A stretch of DNA of 36,854 nucleotides from Psychrobium sp. (GCA_013214905.1 JABSRV010000014.1:1-36854), one strand, 5' to 3'; numbered from the stretch's first letter, positions 17,860 through 28,522 are shown. A program made the numbers and translations. The notes: a model not told the origin generated them from the letters alone.

Positions 17860-19671
17860 CTAATTGAGCGCCAGTTTAGGGTTAAGCGGTAAGTAATCTT
17901 CACTTAGGCTGCTTTGCGCCGAAAAATGTTTGCTGTCTTTATACGGAAACTTCATAAAACCAGAAACGCCAATGCCTTTGATTAACGGTACTTGGGCAAT
18001 TAAGTTTTCTACTAACGCTTTAAACTCATTCTCTTTGCTAGCGTCTAATAACGACAAATAATTATGGATTTTTAAGTCGGTTTCCAAGGCTTCAAAGATG
18101 ATGCAACCCGTATGATGAATAAGGTTAAGCAATGCTAAGGTTTGCAGCATTTGATCGGGCAGATTGAGTTGCTCGTCGGGATCTTTTTCATCTTCAAAAT
18201 ATGAGTGCAGACGACTCTCATCACTAATGCTAGGTAAATCAAGTACCTCGAATGACAATGCCATCTCGTGTGGTGGCACAAAGGCCAGCTGTGAATTGTC
18301 ACGTTCAATATGTTTGGTTTGCTTGGCGTTAAAAAAACAGGCCTTAAAGATCCCTTCACGATCAATCGCCCGAGCTAATGTCACCATGTTATTGACGGCA
18401 GCACTAAATGAAAGGCGCAGCTTTTCATCGTACAAATTCAGGTTTGAATCTATCGCTAAGCCTTGTTGTGTCCAATGAATTGCCAAACCGCCAACCACCG
18501 GAAATTTAGCCAGTCGGCTAACCGCCGCTAAAAATGCCTTGGCATTATCACCCATACCTTGCAGAAAATTTTTGTAATAGTTATCGAGCTGCACATCGTC
18601 GATGTTGTCAAAGTCATTTAAGTGCGCTTCTTCTTTTAAAAACGAGCGCCGTGACGAGTACACCACCGACTCTAATTCCTGATCCGTATGATGCATCCAA
18701 ACGGGCAATGCAGATACCGTGTCTGGCACGTGTTGTGCCGGCATCACTATGTTTTTCATGTATTTCATATTATTAATGAAATAATCACCCGCCTGATGAC
18801 GCAGTTTAATGTCATCACTCATCATGTTTTGCAAGGTAACTGCAAACTCTTTGGGCAAGCCCAAGGCTGTAGCGGGGATAACCTTAGATCCAAAGCGACA
18901 AGACTGCCCCGACGCCAACGCATATAGCGTTCCAGCGAGCCCTTGTTCGTCAAAGCGTACCGAGGATAATTCGCCTGCTAGTTGTTCTTCACCAATAAAA
19001 TAAACATCACCTAGGCGCGCGTTGCTATTTTGTAAATCACCAGACATTAATTCCATCACGTTGCGACTATAAAACTGTCCCTTGGAGTCTACTTGCGCAA
19101 ATACCGACGATCCCCAATCGATTAAACCAACTTCGCCGGTACTTGGATTATAAACAATATTTGAGGGCTTAATATCACCATGAATAATGACTCTGTTTTG
19201 CTGGCGTAAATGCAATAAAACATCGACTATTTGACTGGCAATATGCATTACCTGAGCCGCACACAATGGACCATTTTTTAAAGAGTATTGTTCCAAGTCC
19301 ATGCCCTGTGCCCGTTGCATGGCTAAAATACGTTGCTTACCAATTTTGAAATAACCGAGAAATGCAGGCACTAAATCATGAGTGACTTGTTCCAGCATAA
19401 AGCCTTCTTCTTCAAGCCTGTCTTGCACGTGTTCAGGCAGGGTAATACGTGAAAACTTAAATACATGATGCTCGTCGGCTGCGATGCTCGCCGCGAAAGC
19501 AAAACCGTAAGCACCTTTGCCCACGTATTCAATATCGCTATAACCTAACTGCTGTAATTGTTGCTGACACAAGTCTAACCAATTACGCATCTTAGTCGCG
19601 TCATGATGATTCAACAGATAAATGGATTGTTCTTGCGCAATGTAGAATTGTTGTAGGTTTGGCTTGCTCAT
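17860..19671 (-). CDS. Serine/threonine protein kinase-like protein
   Basis: A 603-residue soluble protein with an N-terminal kinase domain (about 45-300) and a roughly 300-residue C-terminal region I do not recognise. Kinase motifs: glycine-rich loop GKGAYGFAFA (51-60), ATP-binding K72 in HVFKFSR, catalytic H164-G-D166 with K168 and N171 (HGDIKPSN), and D185-W-G in place of DFG. All key catalytic residues are present, so it may be active, though HGD and DWG are atypical. There is no membrane segment or PASTA repeat. Start at 19671. It precedes the SufR-like regulator on the same strand; no phosphatase gene is adjacent. Confidence 0.83.
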   Translation of the reverse strand: MSKPNLQQFYIAQEQSIYLLNHHDATKMRNWLDLCQQQLQQLGYSDIEYVGKGAYGFAFAASIAADEHHVFKFSRITLPEHVQDRLEEEGFMLEQVTHDLVPAFLGYFKIGKQRILAMQRAQGMDLEQYSLKNGPLCAAQVMHIASQIVDVLLHLRQQNRVIIHGDIKPSNIVYNPSTGEVGLIDWGSSVFAQVDSKGQFYSRNVMELMSGDLQNSNARLGDVYFIGEEQLAGELSSVRFDEQGLAGTLYALASGQSCRFGSKVIPATALGLPKEFAVTLQNMMSDDIKLRHQAGDYFINNMKYMKNIVMPAQHVPDTVSALPVWMHHTDQELESVVYSSRRSFLKEEAHLNDFDNIDDVQLDNYYKNFLQGMGDNAKAFLAAVSRLAKFPVVGGLAIHWTQQGLAIDSNLNLYDEKLRLSFSAAVNNMVTLARAIDREGIFKACFFNAKQTKHIERDNSQLAFVPPHEMALSFEVLDLPSISDESRLHSYFEDEKDPDEQLNLPDQMLQTLALLNLIHHTGCIIFEALETDLKIHNYLSLLDASKENEFKALVENLIAQVPLIKGIGVSGFMKFPYKDSKHFSAQSSLSEDYLPLNPKLALN

Positions 19672-19811
19672 GTTTAGTCGCTATTAAGACTCTATGCACC
19701 ACAATAGTGAAATTAGGCAGGTTGAGCAACTAGTGATCGGACAAAGAACTAAGGTTGAATAAAAATTCAGCAATAAAAAGTTGCGTAAATTAGTAATTAT
19801 ACTAATAATTA

Positions 19812-19970
19812 ATACCAACCCTCGTTGAAGAGTGGTCTTGTTATGCATAGGGAAAATTGGTGAACACTAGGCTCTCGATAGAGTAATAGCTCGCTATTGG
19901 GATTGAGAGCAACGACGTATTCAGCTATTTTAACCAGCATAAGTGGGCAGTCTTTAATGCGGATTGGTAT
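19812..19970. repeat. 159-bp inverted-repeat element R1, copy b
   Basis: Aligns over its full 159 bp with the reverse complement of 6600-6758. Its terminal repeats are less perfect (ATACCAACCC / GGATTGGTAT). The central hairpin gtaatagctcgctattgg is kept as a variant. It lies in the 400-base spacer between the kinase-like gene and cytochrome c; otherwise that spacer shows only an A/T-rich stretch and a short aaatgagcactt match to repeat R2 near 19991. Confidence 0.85.
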
Positions 19971-20070
19971 AATAGGTTAGAGTGCCGCCAAATGAGCACT
20001 TACGCAATAGTCGAAAAAGTCCAAAAATAAAAATTGAACGTTGAATATTTTAGCAATCGGGAGATTTACC

Positions 20071-20385
20071 ATGTTAAAGAAATATTACCTCGCACTCGCT
20101 GTTGTTTTATCATTGCCAATGATGGCTAATGCAGCGGGAGACGCCGCTGCTGGCAAGGCTAAAGCCGCCATTTGCGCTGCGTGTCATGGCGCTGATGGAG
20201 TTTCAATCGCACCAATGTATCCTAATTTGAAAGGGCAAAAAGCCGCTTACATTGAGTCATCACTTAAAGCCTTTAAAGATAAAACGCGTACGGGTGGCCA
20301 AGCGGTGCAAATGTATGGCATGGCAGCGATGTTATCGGACGATGATATTAAAAACTTAGCCGCGTATTACAGCTCGTTGAAATAA
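20071..20385 (+). CDS. Small periplasmic class I cytochrome c
   Basis: A 104-residue precursor with a signal peptide of about 21 residues (MMANA/AGD). The mature part of about 83 residues carries one haem-binding CAACH motif near its start and a distal methionine, probably in MYGMAAML. This is the cytochrome c553/c5-like size class that shuttles electrons in the periplasm. The start at ATG 20071 is preferred over an in-frame TTG at 20041: it has GGGAG eight bases upstream and gives a proper signal peptide. It is monocistronic, with a strong terminator behind it. The redox partner is unknown. Confidence 0.92.
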   Translation: MLKKYYLALAVVLSLPMMANAAGDAAAGKAKAAICAACHGADGVSIAPMYPNLKGQKAAYIESSLKAFKDKTRTGGQAVQMYGMAAMLSDDDIKNLAAYYSSLK

Positions 20386-20441
20386 CCCATTGAAGTAGTT
20401 CGTTGAAATAGCTCTTTGAAATAGCATTTTAACAAAGCCAT

Positions 20442-20483
20442 AAAAAAGCCCGTCAGTGAAATTACTCACCGACGGGCTTTTTG
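20442..20483. terminator. Bidirectional terminator between cytochrome c and valS
   Basis: The stem aaaaaagcccgtc / gacgggcttttt, with an inner gtga/tcac extension, closes on a short loop. It has T runs on both strands and lies between the convergent cytochrome c and valS genes. Confidence 0.88.
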
Positions 20484-20513
20484 TTAGATTAAGGCGCTGA
20501 ATAGTTACAAAAC

Positions 20514-23291
20514 TTAAAGCGCTTCAATAGTCGCCTGTTGCTCTTTTAACTTAGCAATGGTTGCTTCCATTTCGCTCATCTTGGCACGTTCTTTTTCAAT
20601 CACATCAGCAGGCGCTTTCGCGACAAAACGTTCGTTAGATAACTTGCCACTTGTGCGCGCCAAGTCTTTAGCTACTTTCTCTAACGCTTTGCTAATACGC
20701 GTTAACTCAGCTTCTTTATCGATTAGACCAGCCATAGGAATCAAGATTTCCATCGTGCCCACCAATGCCGTTGCCGACGCTGGCGCTTGCTCGCCATCGC
20801 TTAACAGCGTTAGGCTTTCAAGTTTCGCTAATGCTTTTAAGAAAGCTTCGTTGTCGCTTAAACGGCGCTGATTTTGTGCATCAACATTTTTCAGTAATAC
20901 GTTTAATGGCTTGCTTGGACTAAGATCCATTTCACCACGAATATTACGAATGCCAACGATAAACTCTTTCACCCATTCCAAATCATTTAGGGCCGTCTCA
21001 TCAATCAAACTTGCGTCTGCTTTAGGGAACGGTTGATTCATGATGGTAGCATGCTCGTCACTGGCGCCATTAATACCGGCTAGTGGTGCAAGACGCTGCC
21101 AAATTTCTTCGGTGATGTATGGCATTAATGGGTGCAATAAACGCAGAATAGCTTCTAGCGTTAATGCCAGCATTTTACGCGTGCCGCGTTTTTGTGCTTC
21201 GGTGCCTTTGAACAATACCGGCTTAGTTAGCTCTAGGTACCAACCACAGAACTGATTCCAAGTGAATTCATAGATACATTGCGCCGCTAAATCGAAACGA
21301 TATGTGTCTAAATGGCCGCGATATTGGGTGATAACTTGCTGTAACTTAGCGTCGATCCAGCGATCTGCTAGGCTAAACTCATGCTCATTGCCACTTAAGA
21401 ACTCTTGCTCTTCAGTATGCATTAATACATAACGGCTGCCATTCCATAACTTGTTACAGAAGTTGCGGTAACCTTCAACACGGCTTAAATCAAAGCTGAT
21501 TTCACGGTTGCTAGAGGCTAATGAGGCAAAGGTGAAACGCATGGCATCAGTGCCGTAAGAGTCAATGCCGTCTGGGAACTGAGCGCGAGTAGATTTTTCA
21601 ATCTTCGCCGCCATTTGTGGTTGCATCATGCCAGCAGTACGCTTAGCCACTAACTCTTCTAACGTGATACCGTCTAATAAATCGATAGGATCTAAGACGT
21701 TACCTTTAGATTTAGACATCTTATTGCCTTGCTCATCGCAAATTAGGCCGGTGATGTAAATTTCTTTGAACGGGACTTTACCGGTAAACTTCTTGGTCAT
21801 CATGATCATGCGAGCAACCCAGAAGAAGATAATGTCAAAACCCGTCACCAATACAGAGCTTGGCACGAAGGTTTCTAAGTCTTCGGTTTTTTCTGGCCAG
21901 CCCATGGTCGCAAATGGCCATAATGCCGATGAGAACCATGTATCTAACACGTCTTCGTCTTGGCGTAATTTAACATCATCACCTAAGTTGTGCTTAATAC
22001 GTACTTGCGCTTCGCTTTCGCCAACGTAGAAATTTTCTTGCTCGTCATACCAAGCAGGAATGCGATGTCCCCACCACAATTGACGTGAAATACACCAATC
22101 TTGAATGTTTTCCATCCAGTTGTAATAGGTCTTGTCCCAGTTTTCAGGCACGAATTTAATTTCGCCGCTGCGCACTGCTTCAATAGCAGGCTCGGCTAAT
22201 GGCTTAACTTTGACATACCATTGGTCGGTCAACAGTGGCTCGATGATGCTGTTTGAGCGATCGCCGCGTGGCACCATTAATTTATGAGGCTTGATTTCAA
22301 CCAGCAATCCTAGCGCGTCTAAATCGCTAATAATCTGCTTACGTGCGTCAAAACGATCCATGCCGCGATAAGCTTCTGGACAATCTTCATTCATTTCAGC
22401 ATTTTTAGTTAAAATGTTGATGAGTGGTAACTTATGACGCTGACCCATTTCATAATCGTTAAAATCATGAGCTGGGGTTATTTTTACACAACCGGTACCA
22501 AAATCTGGTTCAACGTAATCATCACCAATAATTGGAATTAAACGACCCGTTAGCGGCAATTTAATTTCTTTGCCGATCAAGTGTGCGTAACGCTCATCTT
22601 CTGGATGAACAGCTACCGCGCTATCGCCTAACATGGTTTCTGGACGAGTCGTTGCGACAACTAATGCGCCACTGCCGTCACTTAGCGGGTAAGACATATG
22701 CCACATGTGACCGTCTTCTTCGGTGCTAACCACTTCTAAGTCAGATACCGCGGTGTGCAATACTGGATCCCAGTTAACTAAACGCTTGCCACGATAGATT
22801 AACCCTTCGTCATGCAGTGAAATAAACACTTCTTGCACGGCTTTAGACAAGTCTTCGTCCATGGTAAATGCTTCACGCGACCAATCTGGCGAGGTGCCTA
22901 AACGGCGCATTTGGCTAGTGATGGTGCCGCCAGATTTCTCTTTCCAATCCCAAATCTTCTTCACGAAGTCTTCGCGACCTAAATCGTGACGTGTTTTACC
23001 TTCGGCGTTTAATTGGCGTTCAACGACCATTTGCGTGGCAATGCCCGCGTGATCGGTGCCTGGTTGCCATAAGGTATTGTCGCCGTCCATGCGGTGATAA
23101 CGGGTTAGCGCATCCATGATGGTATGCTGAAAAGCATGCCCCATGTGCAGGTTGCCGGTGACATTTGGCGGTGGCAATAAAATACAATAGCTTGGCTTAG
23201 TCGTATCGCCGTGCGGCTTAAATTGGTCAGTTGCTTCCCATTTTTTATAAATGGTTTGCTCTATGGCTTGTGGGTTATATGTTTTTTCCAT
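20514..23291 (-). CDS. valS: Valine-tRNA ligase
   Basis: ValS charges tRNA-Val with valine in the cytoplasm and edits mischarged threonine. It is a class I synthetase of 925 residues (E. coli 951). The HIGH-type motif is H49-M-G-H52 after [13 protein letters not shown] is at 524-528, and a C-terminal coiled coil rich in K/E (about 855-925) is the usual ValS tail. The editing (CP1) domain is intact in length. It follows holC with a 34-base gap in the conserved gammaproteobacterial order pepA-holC-valS. Start at 23291. Confidence 0.98.
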   Translation of the reverse strand: MEKTYNPQAIEQTIYKKWEATDQFKPHGDTTKPSYCILLPPPNVTGNLHMGHAFQHTIMDALTRYHRMDGDNTLWQPGTDHAGIATQMVVERQLNAEGKTRHDLGREDFVKKIWDWKEKSGGTITSQMRRLGTSPDWSREAFTMDEDLSKAVQEVFISLHDEGLIYRGKRLVNWDPVLHTAVSDLEVVSTEEDGHMWHMSYPLSDGSGALVVATTRPETMLGDSAVAVHPEDERYAHLIGKEIKLPLTGRLIPIIGDDYVEPDFGTGCVKITPAHDFNDYEMGQRHKLPLINILTKNAEMNEDCPEAYRGMDRFDARKQIISDLDALGLLVEIKPHKLMVPRGDRSNSIIEPLLTDQWYVKVKPLAEPAIEAVRSGEIKFVPENWDKTYYNWMENIQDWCISRQLWWGHRIPAWYDEQENFYVGESEAQVRIKHNLGDDVKLRQDEDVLDTWFSSALWPFATMGWPEKTEDLETFVPSSVLVTGFDIIFFWVARMIMMTKKFTGKVPFKEIYITGLICDEQGNKMSKSKGNVLDPIDLLDGITLEELVAKRTAGMMQPQMAAKIEKSTRAQFPDGIDSYGTDAMRFTFASLASSNREISFDLSRVEGYRNFCNKLWNGSRYVLMHTEEQEFLSGNEHEFSLADRWIDAKLQQVITQYRGHLDTYRFDLAAQCIYEFTWNQFCGWYLELTKPVLFKGTEAQKRGTRKMLALTLEAILRLLHPLMPYITEEIWQRLAPLAGINGASDEHATIMNQPFPKADASLIDETALNDLEWVKEFIVGIRNIRGEMDLSPSKPLNVLLKNVDAQNQRRLSDNEAFLKALAKLESLTLLSDGEQAPASATALVGTMEILIPMAGLIDKEAELTRISKALEKVAKDLARTSGKLSNERFVAKAPADVIEKERAKMSEMEATIAKLKEQQATIEAL

Positions 23292-23325
23292 GATCCGATC
23301 TTTGTATGTTAGGCGTTAGCAGTGA

Positions 23326-23754
23326 TTAATCTTGATGCAAAACAGGTGCAAGGTTCATCACTCTGGCGTGATGAAAACGCTCTCGCGCTTGCTGTTTTTG
23401 CTCAGGTTCACTAGGAATAAAGTCGACTATTTGGCCGAAATTTACTGCAAATTGTGGCATAGGGTGCTGCAGGTTAATTAATACCTGACGGCGTCCCTGT
23501 GGCATTTGATGGCCAATCTCGATTGGCGCACCGTAATGTGGGCCTTCGCCCTGCAAATTATGCGGAATAAATTTCGCTGGTGGTAATTGCCACATTAATT
23601 CATCGATAGCTTCGCTGGTTTTAACGTCCATTGTCGCAATGAAAACGCGCAGGCCTTGCTGATAATAATCAGCGGCAAGCTGGCACACTTTTTCATGCAG
23701 GTTAGGCGCTGATTCAGTGGGGGCAGACAAATTGTAAAATGTAGTATTGGCCAT
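23326..23754 (-). CDS. holC: DNA polymerase III chi subunit
   Basis: HolC (chi) links the clamp loader to single-strand DNA-binding protein during replication. It is 142 residues (E. coli 147). The start MANTTFYNL, the FIPHNLQGEGPHYGAPIEIG segment and the VDFIPSEPEQKQQARERF stretch correspond to E. coli HolC, and its place between pepA and valS supports the call. Start at 23754. Confidence 0.95.
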   Translation of the reverse strand: MANTTFYNLSAPTESAPNLHEKVCQLAADYYQQGLRVFIATMDVKTSEAIDELMWQLPPAKFIPHNLQGEGPHYGAPIEIGHQMPQGRRQVLINLQHPMPQFAVNFGQIVDFIPSEPEQKQQARERFHHARVMNLAPVLHQD

Positions 23755-23769
23755 AGCTCTTAATCATTT

Positions 23770-23802
23770 AAGGCAGCGACATTACATTAATGTCACTGCC
23801 TT
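23770..23802. terminator. Hairpin between pepA and holC
   Basis: The inverted repeat aggcagcgacatta / taatgtcactgcct (one mismatch) lies in the 94-base pepA-holC gap. On the minus strand no long T run follows, so it may attenuate or process the transcript rather than end it fully. Confidence 0.55.
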
Positions 23803-23848
23803 TATCTTTTATTAATACCCATAATCAATGATCACGGGTATGTAAAAC

Positions 23849-25354
23849 TTAATCGGCTAGAGAACTAGCGCGGTTAAGTAAAAACTGGGTTAACAAAGGC
23901 ACCGGACGACCGGTTGCGCCTTTGTTAGCACCGCTATTCCATGCAGTGCCGGCAACATCAAGATGCGCCCATTGATATTTCTTGGTGAAACGCGACAAGA
24001 AACAAGCGGCGGTAATGCTGCCTGCTGCACGGCCACCAAGATTGGTGAAATCGGCAAACGGACTGTTTAACTGCTCTTGATACTCATCCCATAACGGCAA
24101 GCGCCATGCGCGATCGCTTGATTGCTCACCGGCATTTAATAGCTCATGCGCTAGTGGATTATGCGTGCTCATTAAGCCACAAGCGTGTTTACCTAATGCA
24201 ACAATCACAGCACCGGTTAAGGTAGCCGTATCAATCACTAACTCAGGATTAAAACGCTCGACGTAAGTTAATACGTCACATAACACCAAACGGCCTTCGG
24301 CATCGGTATTTAATACTTCAACGGTTTGACCCGACATAGTAGTTAATATATCACCCGGGCGATATGCGTTTGACGAAGGCATGTTTTCACAACCTGCCAA
24401 AATGCCAATCACGTTTAGCGGTAAATCAAGATCAACCAATGACTGCATCGCACCTAAAACACCGGCTGCGCCGCCCATATCGTATTTCATTTCGTCCATG
24501 CCATCGCCTGGTTTTAATGAAATACCGCCGGAATCAAAGGTTAGCCCTTTGCCGACTAATACAATAGGTTTCGCGTCGGGATCTTTAGCGCCCTTATAAG
24601 TCATGATGGTCATTTGAGATTCATTGACACTGCCACGACCCACGGCTAAATAAGCTTCCATACCAAGCTCAGCCATTTGCTCTTCACCAATGGTCTCAAC
24701 GGTCATTTTTTCGCAAGACTCACTTAATTGGCGAGACTGGCGTGATAAATAAGCTGGGTTACAAATGTTTGGCGGCATATTCGCCACGTCTTTACACAGG
24801 CTCATGCCATTAGATACAGCGTTACCATGACTAATAGCGCGCTCACCGGTTGGCAATTCACGGCGTGTTGGCACGTTAAAGACTAACTTACGCAGTGGAC
24901 GACGCGTTTCATCTTTTTTGCTTTTAAGCGCATCAAAGACGTAAAGACTGTTGGTGGTGGTTTCGACGGCTTGACGCACCTTCCAATAAGTATCGCGACC
25001 TTTAACGTGTAGTTCGGTAAGGAAACAAACTGCTTCCATCGAACCCGTGTCGTTTAAGGTATTAATGGTTTTAGCAATAATCTGTTTGTATTGACGTTCG
25101 TCTAACTCACGTTCCTTGCCACAACCCACTAATAAGACGCGTTCACTTAGCACGTTATCTACATGGTGCAATAACAGTGTTTGGCCCACTTTGCCTTCAA
25201 GATCGCCGCGACGTAAAAGATTACTAATATAACCATCGCTGATCTTATCTAGTTGCTCTGCGATAGGGGATAAACGACGTGGTTCAAACACACCGACAAC
25301 AATGCAGGCACTACGTTGTTTCTCGGGACTGCCACTTTTTACACTGAACTCCAT
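23849..25354 (-). CDS. pepA: Leucyl aminopeptidase (M17)
   Basis: PepA removes N-terminal residues from peptides with two metal ions in the cytoplasm; in E. coli it also binds DNA as an accessory factor in Xer recombination. At 501 residues (E. coli 503) it has the M17 signature N349-T-D-A-E-G-R-L356, with metal ligands D351 and E353, and the upstream metal and catalytic segment [24 protein letters not shown]. The start at 25354 has GGAGAG a few bases upstream. It diverges from lptF over a 219-base promoter region and probably heads the pepA-holC-valS unit. Confidence 0.97.
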   Translation of the reverse strand: MEFSVKSGSPEKQRSACIVVGVFEPRRLSPIAEQLDKISDGYISNLLRRGDLEGKVGQTLLLHHVDNVLSERVLLVGCGKERELDERQYKQIIAKTINTLNDTGSMEAVCFLTELHVKGRDTYWKVRQAVETTTNSLYVFDALKSKKDETRRPLRKLVFNVPTRRELPTGERAISHGNAVSNGMSLCKDVANMPPNICNPAYLSRQSRQLSESCEKMTVETIGEEQMAELGMEAYLAVGRGSVNESQMTIMTYKGAKDPDAKPIVLVGKGLTFDSGGISLKPGDGMDEMKYDMGGAAGVLGAMQSLVDLDLPLNVIGILAGCENMPSSNAYRPGDILTTMSGQTVEVLNTDAEGRLVLCDVLTYVERFNPELVIDTATLTGAVIVALGKHACGLMSTHNPLAHELLNAGEQSSDRAWRLPLWDEYQEQLNSPFADFTNLGGRAAGSITAACFLSRFTKKYQWAHLDVAGTAWNSGANKGATGRPVPLLTQFLLNRASSLAD

Positions 25355-25573
25355 GAGCTCTCCTAGGTTCTTAAAGACAAAGGCTTTTAATTGTTAGATA
25401 ATAGCGTGCTCGACGATACCTTTGATCTATCCGTGGTCGATTAAGTACGCAAGTGATATATAATGTTAGTCAATATCGCCCGAATGCGATTATTTAATTG
25501 ACCGAAACGGGTAGTTTACCGAAATATTAGGCCGTTTACAGTAAAATTGTAAGTTTAGTGATGGAAAACACAG

Positions 25574-26743
25574 TTGATAATTTTTAGTTATTTAATTAGA
25601 GAAGCATTAAAGTCTCAGCTCGCAGTGCTGTTTGTTTTAATGTCGATTTTTCTCAGTCAAAAGTTTGTAAGGATCTTGTCCAACGCCGTCGACGGTGACT
25701 TGCCCGGTACGCTAGTTGCAACGCTGGTGGTATTGAATTTACCCAAGTTGGCAGGGCTCATTTTACCGTTAAGTTTGTTTCTTGGCATACTGATGGCACA
25801 CTCACGAATGTACGCCGATAGCGAAATGACCGTCATGCACGCGACTGGCATTAGTGAATGGTATGTTACCCGTGTCACCCTAGTGTTAGCCTTTATCATG
25901 ATGATTATTGCTGGCTTAAACAGCATTTGGTTAGGGCCGTGGGCGCAAGAAAAAGAATATCAGGTGATGGATGAGGCACAAGCGGTCGCTGGCATATCAA
26001 CCCTGTCTCCTGGGCGTTTTCAATATTCGTCTAACAAAAAAGCGGTGATATACGTTGAATCGATTACCGATGGCCAGCTAAATAACGTATTTGTAGCACA
26101 AATGCCCGCATTGCCGCCAAAAGAGCAAGATACTCCATTATTATTGGCACCTGAAATCGTGGTCGAAAAAGATAGCAGTGTGGTTATTGCCGCTAAAGGC
26201 AACGTCGTTGAAGAGAGCTCGGGCTCGCAGGTATTGCAGTTGTCTGACGGTAAACGTTATCAAGGTAAACCCGGCGGCGCGCAATATTCAACAATCGAAT
26301 TTGCAAACTATCAAATGCAAATAAAAGAACAAGAAGTAGAGCAACGCCGTAGAAAATTAAGCGCGATACCATTGATGCAACTGATTGAAGATGGTGACGT
26401 CGACTCAATGGCCGAAGTACATTGGCGTTTGGCTATCCCATTAACGATCCCATTGTTAACACTTATCGCGGTGCCATTAGCGAGAGTGAGCCCGCGCCAA
26501 GGTAAGTTTTCCAAATTATTTCCAGCCATCATGTTATTCCTTGGTTATTACGTGATGCTGATGGCGGGGCGTAGTGCGCTAGAAGACGAAGTTATCCCAA
26601 TGCACGTCGGCCTATGGTGGATCCACATTAGTGCGCTGGTATTGGGCTTGTCCCTGTTAATGAAAGAGCGTAAATTTGGTGTGGTAGTGCGTGCTAAATT
26701 CAAAAAATCGGCACCTAAAACAGACAAAGGCTCCACCGCATGA
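25574..26743 (+). CDS. lptF: LPS export permease LptF (TTG start)
   Basis: LptF with LptG forms the transmembrane part of the LptB2FG ABC transporter, which extracts lipopolysaccharide from the inner membrane and passes it to LptC. It is 389 residues, with three helices on each side of a periplasmic beta-jellyroll (about 115-265). The N-terminus MIIFSYLIREALKSQLAVLF aligns from residue 1 with E. coli LptF (MIIIRYLVRETLKSQLAILF), which supports the TTG start at 25574. No ATG fits, and the ribosome site (GATGGA) is weak, so modest translation is expected. The gene diverges from pepA and overlaps lptG by 4 bases. Confidence 0.96.
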   Translation: MIIFSYLIREALKSQLAVLFVLMSIFLSQKFVRILSNAVDGDLPGTLVATLVVLNLPKLAGLILPLSLFLGILMAHSRMYADSEMTVMHATGISEWYVTRVTLVLAFIMMIIAGLNSIWLGPWAQEKEYQVMDEAQAVAGISTLSPGRFQYSSNKKAVIYVESITDGQLNNVFVAQMPALPPKEQDTPLLLAPEIVVEKDSSVVIAAKGNVVEESSGSQVLQLSDGKRYQGKPGGAQYSTIEFANYQMQIKEQEVEQRRRKLSAIPLMQLIEDGDVDSMAEVHWRLAIPLTIPLLTLIAVPLARVSPRQGKFSKLFPAIMLFLGYYVMLMAGRSALEDEVIPMHVGLWWIHISALVLGLSLLMKERKFGVVVRAKFKKSAPKTDKGSTA

Positions 26744-27810
26744 TTAAAATTTTAGATATTTACATCGCTAAAATTATTGCTTCGAGCACGGCGTTTTGTT
26801 TGCTTATTTTAGTCGGATTAAGCTCAATGCTTAAATTTGTTGAACAGCTAAAATCGGTAGGACAAGGTACCTACTCCATGTTTGATGCGGCGATATTTGT
26901 CGTTTATATGGTGCCGCGTGATATCGAATTATTCTTTCCAATGGCTGCCTTATTAGGGGCGCTAATCGGACTCGGCATGATGGCGAGCAACAGTGAATTA
27001 GTGGTGATGCAAGCCGCTGGTATTTCACGGTTACAGGTCATCTTATCGGTGATGAAAACCGCTATTCCATTAATGTTATTAGTCATGATCTTAAGTGAGT
27101 GGGGCGCACCGTGGGCAGAACTGCAAGCGCGTAACTTACGCACCCAAGAGATATCTGGTGGCAGTTTGATTAAAAGCGAACATGGGCTTTGGGCTAAAGA
27201 TGGCGAGCGCTTTGTTCACGTCAGCAAGGTTATTGAAACGGGTTTCCTAACTGGTGTGACAATTTATCAGTTTGATCAAAACAAAAGCCTATCAAAGGTA
27301 ACGAAAGCTGAAATTGCACGATTTAAAGGAAAAGAGTGGCAGTTGGAAGTAGTGCACCAAACCGAGTTTTCAGCGCAAAAAACAACGGTAACTAATACGG
27401 AAATCCTGCCTTGGTTTTCAACATTAACACCTGACAAATTAGGTGTGGTCGCGGTTAACAAGCCAGAATCCTTGTCTATAGAAGGCTTGATTGATTATTT
27501 AGCTTATCTTAAAGCGAACAAGCAAGAGACTGATCGTTATCAACTAGCACTGTGGCGTAAGGTAATGCAGCCATTAACTGTTGCGGTAATGATGTTGCTA
27601 GCGTTATCGTTTGTGTTTGGTCCGCTGCGCAGCGTAAGCATGGGCGCAAGGTTGGTGATGGGAGTTATAACAGGTTTTGCTTTTCATCTAAGTAACGCAG
27701 CATTTGGTCCAATAAGTATGGTCTATAAACTGCCACCAATCTTAGGGGCGGTCATTCCAAGTTTATTCTTTTTAGCCATCGCCACGTACTTTCTGAATAG
27801 ACGCGCTTAA
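26740..27810 (+). CDS. lptG: LPS export permease LptG
   Basis: The partner of LptF in the LptB2FG exporter, 356 residues (E. coli 360). Three N-terminal helices, a periplasmic beta-jellyroll (about 120-265) and three C-terminal helices are visible. The segments ELFFPMAALLGALIGLG and SELVVMQAAGIS are characteristic. The start ATG 26740 overlaps the lptF stop in ATGA, so the two are translationally coupled, which helps keep them equimolar. Confidence 0.97.
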   Translation: MIKILDIYIAKIIASSTAFCLLILVGLSSMLKFVEQLKSVGQGTYSMFDAAIFVVYMVPRDIELFFPMAALLGALIGLGMMASNSELVVMQAAGISRLQVILSVMKTAIPLMLLVMILSEWGAPWAELQARNLRTQEISGGSLIKSEHGLWAKDGERFVHVSKVIETGFLTGVTIYQFDQNKSLSKVTKAEIARFKGKEWQLEVVHQTEFSAQKTTVTNTEILPWFSTLTPDKLGVVAVNKPESLSIEGLIDYLAYLKANKQETDRYQLALWRKVMQPLTVAVMMLLALSFVFGPLRSVSMGARLVMGVITGFAFHLSNAAFGPISMVYKLPPILGAVIPSLFFLAIATYFLNRRA

Positions 27811-27823
27811 AAACAACTATTAG

Positions 27824-27863
27824 TCATGTTGAGTAAGGCGTTAATTAGCCTCGCTCAACATGA
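27824..27863. terminator. Hairpin between convergent lptG and RDD gene
   Basis: A 10-bp outer stem tcatgttgag/ctcaacatga with an inner partial stem (aaggc/gcct) lies in the 60-base gap between converging genes. T runs are short, so termination strength is uncertain. Confidence 0.6.
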
Positions 27864-27870
27864 TGAAGTA

Positions 27871-28371
27871 TTAAAGCTGATCCCAATTCTTAATTTTATT
27901 TGCCTCTAAACTCAGTACCACAATTTCGGACGCTGACATTCTGTCTGGCAAGCTCATACCTTCTGATTTTTTCGACAATAACCATAAGTTACCTAGACCG
28001 AAAAATCCTGTACTTAAACGCAGTAGCGCTTGCAGCAACGTGATTGAGCTGCCGTCCATGCGTTGTACTTTCAAGCGCCATGCACGCATGCCCAATGTTT
28101 GACCGCCATGGGTCCAGAACCAGACAAAGAAAATACAGACCACCGCAATCAAATAACCAGAATAGACATCACTTTTAATCAAACACGCTTGAATGTCTTG
28201 CTGATCAGGGCAAAAGGTAGGATTAAGATACGATAATACTGCAATCGTAATAAAACCAATAAAGTGAGCTACCGCATAAACGGCCATTGCTACCATAAAG
28301 TCATACATTAACGCGCCAAAGCGTCGTCTAAAACCCGCACGAGGAAAATCGGCGTGATTATCTTGAGTCAT
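27871..28371 (-). CDS. RDD family membrane protein
   Basis: A 166-residue inner-membrane protein with three to four helices (about 28-52, 72-92 and 105-150). The RDD signature is present: an R in GFRRRFGALMYD, the D at its end, and a second D in SLPDRMSAS. The central GGQTLGMRAWRLKV stretch is typical of the family, whose members have been linked to transport or stress. No specific role can be read. Start at 28371. It is convergent with lptG and next to the tRNA-Leu gene. Confidence 0.87.
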   Translation of the reverse strand: MTQDNHADFPRAGFRRRFGALMYDFMVAMAVYAVAHFIGFITIAVLSYLNPTFCPDQQDIQACLIKSDVYSGYLIAVVCIFFVWFWTHGGQTLGMRAWRLKVQRMDGSSITLLQALLRLSTGFFGLGNLWLLSKKSEGMSLPDRMSASEIVVLSLEANKIKNWDQL

Positions 28372-28494
28372 TATTTACACCCTACAAAAAATTTCGGCTA
28401 GTTTAACAAATATGGCGCTCGATACCAATTTGATTAAATCCTCAGCAATCAAACGCCTTAGCGGACCTATTTAACGAAATTATCACTTTGGCTA

Positions 28495-28522
28495 TTGCCA
28501 ACAAGACAAGCATGGGTATAAT
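28495..28522 (+). promoter_or_regulatory. Sigma70-type promoter of tRNA-Leu
   Basis: TTGCCA at 28495-28500 and TATAAT at 28517-28522 are separated by 16 bases and followed by a G/C-rich gcgaccc, the discriminator typical of stable-RNA promoters. Transcription would start near 28529, about 34 bases before the tRNA. Confidence 0.7.
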
